NCBI GenBank assembly: GCA_021739805.1
Contig: JAIPBB010000093.1
Location: 1-16,640 of the forward strand
Direction: 5' to 3'
Origin: Saprospiraceae bacterium
GTDB lineage: Bacteria > Bacteroidota > Bacteroidia > Bacteroidales > JAIPBB01
Length of the DNA: 16,640 bases
Translations under genes and position numbers: made by a program
Notes under the pieces: generated by a model
What the model was told of the DNA's origin: nothing
Databases searched by the model: none
The model's input: only the letters and a program-made list of their open reading frames with translations
Shown: piece after piece, positions 1 to 6,478 of the stretch
Position numbering within the stretch: the stretch's first letter is position 1
Layout of the letters: every line of letters begins with the position of its first letter

Positions 1-1
1 T

Positions 2-184
2 TATGGAAAAACAATGCGTAATGCTATTAGAGAATTCAGATTACTTACAGTAAAAAAAGATGCTGAAGAAATATTCCCTACTTTACTTTCAGTAATTGAT
101 AAAAACGCAAAACGTAATATCATTCATAAAAATAAAGCTGCTAATCTAAAATCTAAATTAACAAAACAGCTTAACTCTTTATAA
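2..184 (+). CDS. rpsT: 30S ribosomal protein S20, C-terminal part
   Basis: The gene is cut by the left edge of the window; the last 60 residues and a TAA stop are present. S20 is a small helical protein that binds 16S rRNA in the body of the 30S subunit. The fragment is rich in Lys, Arg and Asn and contains the family's C-terminal signature IIHKNKAA followed by a K/S/L-rich tail. S20 proteins are usually about 85 residues, so roughly the first 25 are missing. A strong hairpin terminator begins 22 bp after the stop, so this is the end of its transcript. Identity is confident from the signature, although the start cannot be seen. Confidence 0.9.
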   Translation, partial: YGKTMRNAIREFRLLTVKKDAEEIFPTLLSVIDKNAKRNIIHKNKAANLKSKLTKQLNSL

Positions 185-205
185 GAGAAGAAAAGAAATT
201 TATTG

Positions 206-240
206 AAGTCTTCCTGTTTATCGGGAGGACTTTTTTTTTA
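206..240 (+). terminator. Intrinsic terminator after rpsT
   Basis: A 9-bp stem (206-214 with 224-232, one G-U pair) with a 9-nt loop is followed by a run of nine T. It sits directly after rpsT and before radC. It is the only canonical terminator I could find in the window. Confidence 0.85.
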
Positions 241-285
241 TCCAATATTTTCATATTTTCGCTCTAAACATATCAAAATTCAAAA

Positions 286-984
286 ATGGACGAATATATA
301 GTCAAAACCTCAATAAAAAACTGGGCTGAAGACGATAAACCCAGAGAAAAACTTTTGTTGAAAGGCAGAAGTGCATTAAGTGATTCGGAGCTTTTAGCCA
401 TTTTAATAGGTTCTGGAAATAGAAAAGAATCAGCCGTTGACCTCACTAAGAGAATTTTAAATGATGTCGATGATAATTTAATTGAGCTTACAAAACTATC
501 AGTTAGCGATTTGATGAAATATAATGGTATTGGAGAGGCAAAAGCAATTTCAATTGTCGCAGCTCTTGAGCTGGGGAAACGCCGTAGAAGTTCTGAAGTC
601 TTAAACAAAAAACGTATTACTACAAGTCGTGAAGTTTTTGAAGCTTTTCAGGATGTTTTGTCAGATTCGCAATATGAAGAATTTTGGATGCTGTTGCTTA
701 ATAGGGCAAATAAAATTTTAAAGAAAGTTTGCATTAGCGAAGGTGGAGTATCAGGTACAGTTGCTGATCCTAAAAAGATATTTAAAATTGCTCTTGAAAA
801 CAATGCTGTTTCAATAATTCTTTGTCATAATCATCCTTCAGGAAACATTGAACCCAGCCATGCTGATATTAAATTAACAAAGAAATTAAAAGAAGCCGGA
901 GCCAATTTAGAAATGCCGGTACTCGACCATATAATAATTGGTGACGAAAAATATTATAGCTTTGCTGATGAAGGAATATTGTGA
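286..984 (+). CDS. radC: RadC family JAB/MPN+ domain protein
   Basis: The protein has 232 residues, full length for the family. The N-terminal half has the UPF0758 layout, with a helix-hairpin-helix-like KYNGIGEAKA at about 78-87. The C-terminal half is a JAB1/MPN+ metalloprotease-fold domain with the metal signature HNHPSG (H181, H183) and D194, and a candidate catalytic glutamate at E152 (ISEGG). RadC was named for DNA repair, but its role in repair is doubtful and the true substrate is unknown. The ATG at 286 is the only start that gives the usual N-terminus. Only 45 bp separate it from the rpsT terminator, so any promoter must lie there; TATTTTCG at 254-261 is a one-mismatch match to the Bacteroidota -7 box. 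Confidence 0.94.
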   Translation: MDEYIVKTSIKNWAEDDKPREKLLLKGRSALSDSELLAILIGSGNRKESAVDLTKRILNDVDDNLIELTKLSVSDLMKYNGIGEAKAISIVAALELGKRRRSSEVLNKKRITTSREVFEAFQDVLSDSQYEEFWMLLLNRANKILKKVCISEGGVSGTVADPKKIFKIALENNAVSIILCHNHPSGNIEPSHADIKLTKKLKEAGANLEMPVLDHIIIGDEKYYSFADEGIL

Positions 985-1026
985 GAGTTTGAGCGTTTTT
1001 GAAATCAATTGAGTTTGGATGCAAGT

Positions 1027-1066
1027 GATGGGGAGAGCATGAGAGTCATGAGAATGGATAATGGGA
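1027..1066 (+). repeat. Octamer-phased array, GAGCATGA type
   Basis: Five consecutive 8-bp units (degenerate GAGCATGA/GATGGGGA pattern) lie between radC and the epimerase gene. The same octamer pattern, in the same orientation, occurs at 6258-6353 upstream of purD. Confidence 0.6.
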
Positions 1067-1079
1067 ATCAATTATAGTG

Positions 1080-1103
1080 GTCATTGAGCGGAGCCGAAAT
1101 GAC
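1080..1103. repeat. Small REP-like palindrome, GTCATT...AATGAC
   Basis: GTCATT (1080-1085) and AATGAC (1098-1103) are inverted around a GC-richer 12-nt centre. The same GTCATT/AATGAC boxes recur at 8686-8785 and 13155-13246. Confidence 0.6.
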
Positions 1104-1133
1104 ATACAAGTAGACGAATGAAGCAAACTTAGT

Positions 1134-1161
1134 GAAAAACGAGCAACGAGAAACAAGCAAC
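1134..1161 (+). repeat. Heptamer-phased array, RAGNAAC type
   Basis: Four consecutive 7-bp units ending in AAC (for example GAGCAAC, GAGAAAC) end 40 bp before the epimerase start codon. The units match the much longer array at 6371-6468 upstream of purD. Confidence 0.7.
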
Positions 1162-1201
1162 TAAAAAGGAAATAGAAAGAATAAAAGTTAATATAAAATT
1201 G

Positions 1202-2347
1202 ATGCTAAAGATAGTAACGATAATAGGTGCAAGACCACAGATAATAAAAGCAGCAGCTTTAAGTAGAGCGATTAGGGAAAAATTTTCAGAGAAAATTACA
1301 GAAGTTATTGTTCACACGGGTCAGCACTATGATGAAAATATGTCGAAGGTTTTTATCGACGAAATGCAAATTCCTGAACCTGATTATAATTTGAATGTTG
1401 GTTCAGCAAGTCATGGACAGCAAACTGCTCTTATGATCGAAGGAATTGAGAAAATTCTTATTCGTGAAAAGCCAGCTTATATCGTTTTATTTGGAGATAC
1501 AAACTCTACCCTGGCAGGAGCAATAGCAGCAGCTAAGATTCATATTCCGATTGTTCACATCGAAGCAGGATTAAGGTCGTTTAGTAAGAAAATGCCCGAA
1601 GAAATTAACCGCATCATGTGTGACCATGCATCTACATTATTGTTTTCACCTACAGAAACAGGTTTTAGAAATTTAATTAAAGAAGGATTTAATCCTGACA
1701 ATAAAAGACCTTTCACAAATGACAATCCCGGCATTTATCACTGTGGTGATGTGATGTATGATAATAGCCTTCACTTTGCTGAAATTGCTGAGAAAAATTC
1801 CAGAGTTTTAGTTGACAATAATATACAAAAGGATAATTACGTTCTTGGAACAATTCATCGTGATAATAATACTGATGAGCCAAAAAGACTAAATGCAATA
1901 TTTTCTGCTTTGAATAAAATCTCTCTTGAAAATAAAGTTCAGGTAGTAATTCCGCTTCATCCAAGAACATCAAAACTTTTGGAAAAGAATTTAGAAAAGA
2001 GTTTGTTTGATTCTATAAAGCAGAATGATTTATTTAAAATCATGGAGCCTGTTTCATTTTTAGATATGATTAAGCTGGAGAATAATTCAAAGTTGATAAT
2101 TACTGATTCAGGTGGAGTGCAAAAGGAAGCATATTTCTTTGGCAAAACTTGTATTATCATGCGTCCCGAAACTGAATGGGTTGAAATAGTAGCAAGCGGA
2201 AATGCAATTATCGCTGATGCTGATGAAACTAAAATATTGAATGCTTATAATCATTTTGAAAATTTAAAGTCTTTGACTTTTCCTTTGATTTTTGGTGATG
2301 GAAAGGCTGCCGAGTTTATTTGTGGGGAGATGTTGGGGAATGGTTGA
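1202..2347 (+). CDS. wecB: UDP-N-acetylglucosamine 2-epimerase, non-hydrolysing type
   Basis: The protein (381 residues) has the GT-B fold of UDP-GlcNAc 2-epimerases, which interconvert UDP-GlcNAc and UDP-ManNAc for surface polysaccharides. Family residues are visible: GDTNSTLAG (D99), HIEAGLRS (E121), MPEEINR (E133/E134), GTIHRDNNTD (H219) and the UDP-binding TDSGGVQKEAYFFGK at 301-315. The N-terminal signature is GARPQ rather than the GTRPE of E. coli WecB, and a RPETEW motif (321-326) is present. Both occur in the WbpI-like branch acting on 2,3-diacetamido sugars, so the exact substrate is open. I chose the ATG at 1202; a TTG one codon earlier (1199) is also possible. The next two genes suggest a polysaccharide-modification setting. 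The stop codon lies inside an octamer array. Confidence 0.86.
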   Translation: MLKIVTIIGARPQIIKAAALSRAIREKFSEKITEVIVHTGQHYDENMSKVFIDEMQIPEPDYNLNVGSASHGQQTALMIEGIEKILIREKPAYIVLFGDTNSTLAGAIAAAKIHIPIVHIEAGLRSFSKKMPEEINRIMCDHASTLLFSPTETGFRNLIKEGFNPDNKRPFTNDNPGIYHCGDVMYDNSLHFAEIAEKNSRVLVDNNIQKDNYVLGTIHRDNNTDEPKRLNAIFSALNKISLENKVQVVIPLHPRTSKLLEKNLEKSLFDSIKQNDLFKIMEPVSFLDMIKLENNSKLIITDSGGVQKEAYFFGKTCIIMRPETEWVEIVASGNAIIADADETKILNAYNHFENLKSLTFPLIFGDGKAAEFICGEMLGNG

Positions 2348-2398
2348 ATTGTTACATTGTTACATTTTTAAATTGTTTAATTGTTTAATTGTTGAATT
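2343..2398 (-). repeat. Octamer-phased array, left arm (CAATNNAA read on the - strand)
   Basis: Seven 8-bp units of the form GTTNNATT on the + strand begin 5 bp before the end of the epimerase gene and include its TGA stop (2345-2347). The same octamer occurs in the opposite orientation at 2770-2833, so the two arrays form an inverted pair. Confidence 0.8.
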
Positions 2399-2486
2399 GA
2401 TTAGTGTAAGTCCTTAAGAAAATGGTTTAATTATTATTGTAATGTTACTTTTTGAAGTATTTACAATCAAATTTATTAAAACTTAT

Positions 2487-2767
2487 CAATCCTAAAGGGA
2501 TTGAATATAAATAGCCCTGAACGAAGTTCAGGGAAACAAAACAAAAATTGAAAACAGAACCCTGAAAGGGTTCAATATTTTTTGAATATGAGATGTAATT
2601 TGATATTAGATATTATTGTCAATTTGTTGAACCCATTTAGGGTTCTTTAATTTCGTTTTTTCATTTTAACCACAGGTTTCACCTATGGTTATTTAAATTA
2701 AACCACTTTGTGGTTTTAGGGTTATATATAAAAGAAGGGGGGAAACATTCTATAGTGAATATAGAAT
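2487..2767. repeat. String of seven REP/BIME-like hairpins in a 507-bp gene-free gap
   Basis: The 2348-2854 gap has no gene. Inside it I see seven successive short hairpins: 2487-2503 (CAATCC/GGATTG), 2515-2533 (CCCTGAAC/GTTCAGGG, loop GAA), 2557-2573 and 2629-2645 (both GAACCC/GGGTTC), 2668-2690 (10-bp stem with one mismatch, loop TTC), 2701-2715 (AACCAC/GTGGTT) and 2747-2767 (ATTCTATA/TATAGAAT). None has a T-run typical of a terminator. Such strings resemble bacterial interspersed mosaic elements. A 7-bp inverted pair (2436-2442, 2461-2467) lies just before them. Confidence 0.75.
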
Positions 2768-2769
2768 AA

Positions 2770-2833
2770 CAATGGAACAATTTAACAATTGAATCATCGA
2801 GCCATCGAACAATTTAGCAATAGAATCAATAAA
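2770..2833 (+). repeat. Octamer-phased array, right arm (CAATNNAA)
   Basis: Eight 8-bp units such as CAATTTAA and CAATTGAA end 21 bp before the deacetylase start codon. They are the reverse complement of the array at 2343-2398 and close the inverted pair around the hairpin string. Confidence 0.8.
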
Positions 2834-2854
2834 ATAGAATAATAAAGCCAACCA

Positions 2855-4174
2855 ATGCTACTAATATACACAACAAAAAAAACCAATCGCCTAAACTACA
2901 TTTTTCGCCTAATTTTTAATGAATTATTAGGTGTTGAATTTGCTTTTACTATTGACGAAATGGAGTTTAAGGAATATGAAGGACCAAAGTTTAATTATTC
3001 CGAACAGGTATTTGAAGATGAGTTATATATTGCTTCCCGAAAATTATTATTTGAAAAAGGAATTATTGAGCAAGATTTCAAATTTGTTGATTTCGAAGGA
3101 ATAAATGTGTTTTTCCATACTTTTAAAAAGAAGTCCGCTTTACCTTTCGACCCTTTTGCGGCTAGCTTTTATCTTCTTTCACGATACGAAGAGTATTTAC
3201 CTTTTATGAAAGATATTTATGGCAGATTTGATGCTCCTGAAAGTATGGCTTTTCAAAATGGATTCCTGAACAAACCTGTTGTGAATATTTGGGCACAAAA
3301 AATAAAACATCTTATACAAGATAAATATCCTGAATTTGAAACTAACGAACCTAATTATAAATTCATTCCTACTATAGACATTGATTCGGCTTATTCTTAT
3401 AAGCTAAAAGGTTTTTTAAGGATTTTGGGAGGATATTTTAAATCAATTGGAAAATTCAATATTCCTGAAATAGTCGAAAGGACTAAAGTTCTCATGGGTG
3501 CCATCCTTGACCCTTTTGATACTTATGATTACCAACTGGAACTTCAAAAAAAATATGAGCTAGATCCGATTTACTTTATACTTTTTGCCGATTATGGTTT
3601 AAATGATAAAAATATCCCAACCTACAATCGAAGTTTCCAGGAATTGATAAAAACTCTTGGCGATTATGCTGACGTGGGAATTCACCCATCTTTTACTTCT
3701 AATTCGGTTTCGGGAAAACTTCAAAAGGAAATTAGAAATTTATCACATATTTTAAATAAAGAAATTACAAAAAGCAGGCAGCATTTTTTAAAACTTCATT
3801 TACCAGAAACATACAGAAACCTAATAAGCATGGACATAACAGATGATTACACTATGGGCTATGCTTCGCAGGTTGGGTTCAGAGCAGGTATTTGTAGCCC
3901 GTTTTTGTTTTATGATTTGGAAATGGATATTATTACGAATCTTAGAATTCATCCATTTGCTGTGATGGAAGGGACTTTAAAAGATTATATGAAGATAGAA
4001 GCAAATGATGTGATGTCGTATGTGAAACCTTTGATTGATGAAGTGAAAGCTGTAAATGGAACCTTTATCAGTCTTTGGCATAACGAATCTTTAAGCAATC
4101 AGGGAAGATGGGTTGGATGGAAAGATGCGTATGAGGAGATGATAAAATATGCAATAGAAAATGACAAAAGATAA
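2855..4174 (+). CDS. Polysaccharide deacetylase-like protein with N-terminal extension
   Basis: The protein has 439 residues. The C-terminal two thirds look like a NodB-type carbohydrate esterase domain: TIDIDSAY (173-180) matches the metal-binding Asp motif, GIHPS (275-279) the His motif, and an RQH/RAG pair (309-311, 343-345) and LWHNE (407-411) sit where later motifs would be. The first 170 residues form a separate domain of the kind often fused to such deacetylases in Bacteroidota (DUF7033-like). There is no signal peptide, so it is probably cytoplasmic or peripheral. The expected role is removal of acetyl groups from a surface glycan or its precursor, which fits the epimerase upstream. 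The motifs are divergent from classical NodB, so catalytic activity is inferred. Confidence 0.7.
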   Translation: MLLIYTTKKTNRLNYIFRLIFNELLGVEFAFTIDEMEFKEYEGPKFNYSEQVFEDELYIASRKLLFEKGIIEQDFKFVDFEGINVFFHTFKKKSALPFDPFAASFYLLSRYEEYLPFMKDIYGRFDAPESMAFQNGFLNKPVVNIWAQKIKHLIQDKYPEFETNEPNYKFIPTIDIDSAYSYKLKGFLRILGGYFKSIGKFNIPEIVERTKVLMGAILDPFDTYDYQLELQKKYELDPIYFILFADYGLNDKNIPTYNRSFQELIKTLGDYADVGIHPSFTSNSVSGKLQKEIRNLSHILNKEITKSRQHFLKLHLPETYRNLISMDITDDYTMGYASQVGFRAGICSPFLFYDLEMDIITNLRIHPFAVMEGTLKDYMKIEANDVMSYVKPLIDEVKAVNGTFISLWHNESLSNQGRWVGWKDAYEEMIKYAIENDKR

Positions 4175-4181
4175 AAAAATT

Positions 4182-4264
4182 AAGCATCAAAAACCAAAAG
4201 ACAAATAACAAATAAATAGCAAAAATAAATTCCAAAAAACAAGCATAAAAAAACAAATAAATTT
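4182..4264 (+). repeat. Heptamer-phased A-rich array, left arm (AAATAAC type)
   Basis: A degenerate 7-bp periodic tract starts 7 bp after the deacetylase stop; the clearest units are at 4189-4216 (AAAAACC, AAAAGAC, AAATAAC, AAATAAA). It pairs in inverted orientation with 4372-4406 across a core of about 100 bp with no gene. Confidence 0.6.
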
Positions 4265-4371
4265 CAAATAACAATGTATAAAATTCCAAATCGGACTTGC
4301 CTAATTATTTTGTTTCGATACACCCAGAATGTTTATTTTTAGCATCATTGTGGAATTTGAATATTAAAAAA

Positions 4372-4406
4372 TTGGAATTTATTTGTAATTTGTCTTTTGT
4401 AATTTG
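4372..4406 (-). repeat. Heptamer-phased array, right arm (TAATTTG on + strand)
   Basis: Five 7-bp units, four ending in TTTG with G at exactly 4385, 4392, 4399 and 4406. They read as CAAATTA on the - strand, opposite to 4182-4264. Weaker periodicity continues toward the next start codon at 4444. Confidence 0.65.
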
Positions 4407-4443
4407 TTTTTTTCAGCTTTAATATTTAGAATTTGAAATTATT

Positions 4444-5385
4444 ATGATAAGATATCTTACAAGCCAGGAGATTGATTTCGACAAATGGAATAATTGTATT
4501 TCAAATTCCATTAACGGATTGGTTTATGCTTATTCATGGTATTTGGATATTGTTTGCGATAGTTGGGATGCTTTAGTTGAAGATGATTATGTAAGTGTAT
4601 TTCCACTTACCTTTAATTCTAAAGCAAATATTCATTATTTATTTCAGCCTGTTTTTACTCAACAATTAGGTGTTTTCTCAACTCAGGGAATAACTACTGA
4701 GAAAACAAATAGATTTTTTAATGCAATTCCATCAAGATTTAAATTAATAGAAATCAATCTGAACAAGCTTAATGAAATGGATTTGCCACAACTTAAAAAG
4801 GAAAAGTGGTTAACTCATGAGTTGGAGCTGATAAATTCTTATGAAAATATTTTTAAGAATTACTCATCAAATGTAAAACGAAATATAAAGAAGGCACAAG
4901 AACAAAAAGTAAATATTTCGAAAAACCTTAAACCCGAAGATGTTATTTCGTTGTTCAGAAATAACAAAGGAAAAAACATAAAATCTCTTAAGGATGCTGA
5001 TTATGAAAGATTAAGGCGTTTGATTTATAAATGCATATATAATGATAAAGTCTCGATTTATGGAGCTTACTCTGCGAAAAATGAACTTTGTGCAGGAGCT
5101 TTTTTTGTTGAAAGCAACAAAAGAGCAATTTTCCTTTTTTCGGGCACATCGGATGAAGCAAGAGAAAATGGAGCAATGTCATTTCTTATTGATTCATACA
5201 TAAAGGAAAACTCCCAAAAAGAAATTACCCTTGATTTTGAAGGCTCAAATGATGAAAATCTTGCTCGTTTTTACAAAAGCTTTGGAGCTAAGGAGTATTA
5301 TTATTTGCACATTTATTTGAACAGATTACCATTTTTACAGAAAATAGTAGTTAGGGCATTTAAAGGGGTTAGAAGGAATATTTAA
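4444..5385 (+). CDS. GNAT/FemAB-like acyltransferase
   Basis: The protein has 313 residues. The C-terminal half has a GNAT-like fold of the BioF2/FemAB type: a basic NVKRNIKKAQ segment (about 143-152), then IYGAYSAKNELCAGAFFV and the strand-loop FLFSGTSDEARENGA, and finally LDFEGSNDENLARFYKSFGA, the typical closing motif of this superfamily. FemAB-like proteins transfer aminoacyl or acyl groups to peptidoglycan or cell-surface glycans. No signal peptide or membrane segment is seen, so it should act in the cytoplasm. It follows an epimerase and a deacetylase on the same strand, which supports a surface-sugar role. The acyl donor and acceptor cannot be read from the sequence. Confidence 0.65.
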   Translation: MIRYLTSQEIDFDKWNNCISNSINGLVYAYSWYLDIVCDSWDALVEDDYVSVFPLTFNSKANIHYLFQPVFTQQLGVFSTQGITTEKTNRFFNAIPSRFKLIEINLNKLNEMDLPQLKKEKWLTHELELINSYENIFKNYSSNVKRNIKKAQEQKVNISKNLKPEDVISLFRNNKGKNIKSLKDADYERLRRLIYKCIYNDKVSIYGAYSAKNELCAGAFFVESNKRAIFLFSGTSDEARENGAMSFLIDSYIKENSQKEITLDFEGSNDENLARFYKSFGAKEYYYLHIYLNRLPFLQKIVVRAFKGVRRNI

Positions 5386-5457
5386 TAAAATATCATTTTT
5401 GGGATTTCTTTTTAGTTTATAAAACAGAAAATATTTTTTTCCCCCTAAGGAATTAAC

Positions 5458-5465
5458 TATTTTTG
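5458..5465 (+). promoter_or_regulatory. Candidate -7 box upstream of upp
   Basis: TATTTTTG matches the Bacteroidota primary-sigma -7 consensus TAnnTTTG and lies 74 bp before the upp start. No clear TTG is seen at the -33 distance, and chance matches are likely in AT-rich DNA. Confidence 0.3.
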
Positions 5466-5539
5466 TAAATTAAGCAATTAAAGTTTCCTGAACGAGAATT
5501 ATTGTGATGTTGTAATTTTATCATCTTATACCTAAAGCT

Positions 5540-6199
5540 ATGAAAGTAAATATACTGGGAAAATCGAACTCATTATTTAATCAATTTGTTTCTGAAATCA
5601 GGGATGTAGAAATACAAAAGGATAGTATGCGTTTTCGGCGAAATCTTGAACGCATTGGTGAATTAATTGCGTATGAGATAAGTAAAACTCTGGATTATAA
5701 AGAAACCGAAGTAATTACATCCTTAGGTACATCTGAAATGTCGGTTCTAAAAGAGCATCCGGTTTTAGCTACAATTTTAAGAGCAGGCTTGCCTTTACAT
5801 CAAGGTTTGTTAAATTATTTCGACAGGTCGGAAAATGCTTTTATTTCAGCTTATAGGCGACATGATAAGAATGGTAAATTTGATATTCAGATTGAGTATA
5901 TGACAAGCCCTGATTTAAACGATAGAGATTTGATAATTACCGATCCAATGCTGGCAACCGGAGCTTCAATGTTGCTTACTATTAAAGAATTAAAACATAA
6001 TGGAAAACCAAAAAACATTCATATTGCAACAATAATTGCCCATACGGAAGGAATAAACTATTTGAAACGCTATTTGCGAACAAACAACGTAACATTGTGG
6101 GTTGGTGCTATTGATGATGAACTAACTGCACAATCATATATAGTCCCGGGACTTGGTGATGCAGGTGATTTGGCTTATGGTAATAAATTGCAGGAGTAG
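5540..6199 (+). CDS. upp: Uracil phosphoribosyltransferase
   Basis: The protein (219 residues) joins uracil and PRPP to make UMP in pyrimidine salvage. The PRPP loop is clear in TDPMLATGAS (134-143), and the uracil-binding C-terminal motif YIVPGLGDAGDLAYG spans 200-214. Other family residues include RAGLPLHQGL (81-90), which forms part of the active site. Length matches the family (about 210), and the ATG start gives the usual N-terminus. It appears to be transcribed alone: the upstream gap has a promoter-like box, and the downstream gap is filled by a compound repeat region beginning 6 bp after the stop. Confidence 0.97.
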   Translation: MKVNILGKSNSLFNQFVSEIRDVEIQKDSMRFRRNLERIGELIAYEISKTLDYKETEVITSLGTSEMSVLKEHPVLATILRAGLPLHQGLLNYFDRSENAFISAYRRHDKNGKFDIQIEYMTSPDLNDRDLIITDPMLATGASMLLTIKELKHNGKPKNIHIATIIAHTEGINYLKRYLRTNNVTLWVGAIDDELTAQSYIVPGLGDAGDLAYGNKLQE

Positions 6200-6204
6200 T
6201 TGAA

Positions 6205-6257
6205 GGCTAAGGCTAAGGCTAAGGAGAAGGAGAAGGAAGAAGTAGGCAATAGGCAAT
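6205..6257 (+). repeat. Hexamer-phased array (GGNNAA type) plus two heptamers
   Basis: Six 6-bp units at 6205-6240 (three GGCTAA, two GGAGAA, then GGAAGA) begin 6 bp after the upp stop. Two copies of AGGCAAT follow at 6244-6257. This is the first segment of a mosaic that runs to purD. Confidence 0.8.
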
Positions 6258-6353
6258 GAGCTTGATAAGGGGAGAAGGGGTGAATGGGAGAGCATGTGAG
6301 CATGTGATGGTGTGAGCATGAGAGCACGAGAACATGAGAAGGTGAGAGCAAGA
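6258..6353 (+). repeat. Octamer-phased array, 12 units (GAGCATGA type)
   Basis: Twelve consecutive 8-bp units without a phase break. The best conserved are at 6290-6353, with G and A in positions 1-2 of every one. Substitutions are frequent but the period is exact. The same octamer occurs at 1027-1066. Confidence 0.8.
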
Positions 6354-6370
6354 TAAAAACGCTCAGTGTC

Positions 6371-6468
6371 CAGCAACGAGCAACGAACAACGAGTAACAA
6401 TCAACGAGAAACGAGAAACAAGCAACGAGCAACGAGTAACGAGAGACGAGTAACAAGTAACAAGAAAC
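6371..6468 (+). repeat. Heptamer-phased array, 14 units (RAGNAAC type)
   Basis: Fourteen consecutive 7-bp units end 10 bp before the purD start. Position 2 is A and position 7 is C in every unit, position 5 is always A, position 1 is G or A (C once), and position 4 is highly variable. Four units of the same type lie at 1134-1161. Confidence 0.9.
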
Positions 6469-6478
6469 GAATAAATCT

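Noticed and set aside
273..608. Antisense reading frame within radC (111 residues)
   Set aside because: It lies wholly opposite the well-supported radC coding sequence apart from its last few codons, and its Ser/Phe-rich composition is what the reverse strand of such a gene gives.
1199..1201. TTG as start of the epimerase
   Set aside because: An ATG follows directly at 1202 and gives the normal N-terminus (MLKIVTIIGARPQ); the TTG would only add one Met.
2487..2767. Riboswitch upstream of the deacetylase gene
   Set aside because: Hairpins are separate, simple and of REP type. No known aptamer core was recognised, and the string is separated from the start by a repeat array.
6134..6456. Two overlapping - strand reading frames of about 90 residues across the repeat region
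   Set aside because: They are translations of the 6-, 7- and 8-bp arrays, rich in Leu, Ser and Cys with no domain, and are explained by absence of stops in the repeat.
6205..6468. CRISPR array
   Set aside because: Units are 6-8 bp without spacers, degenerate and contiguous, and no cas gene is present.
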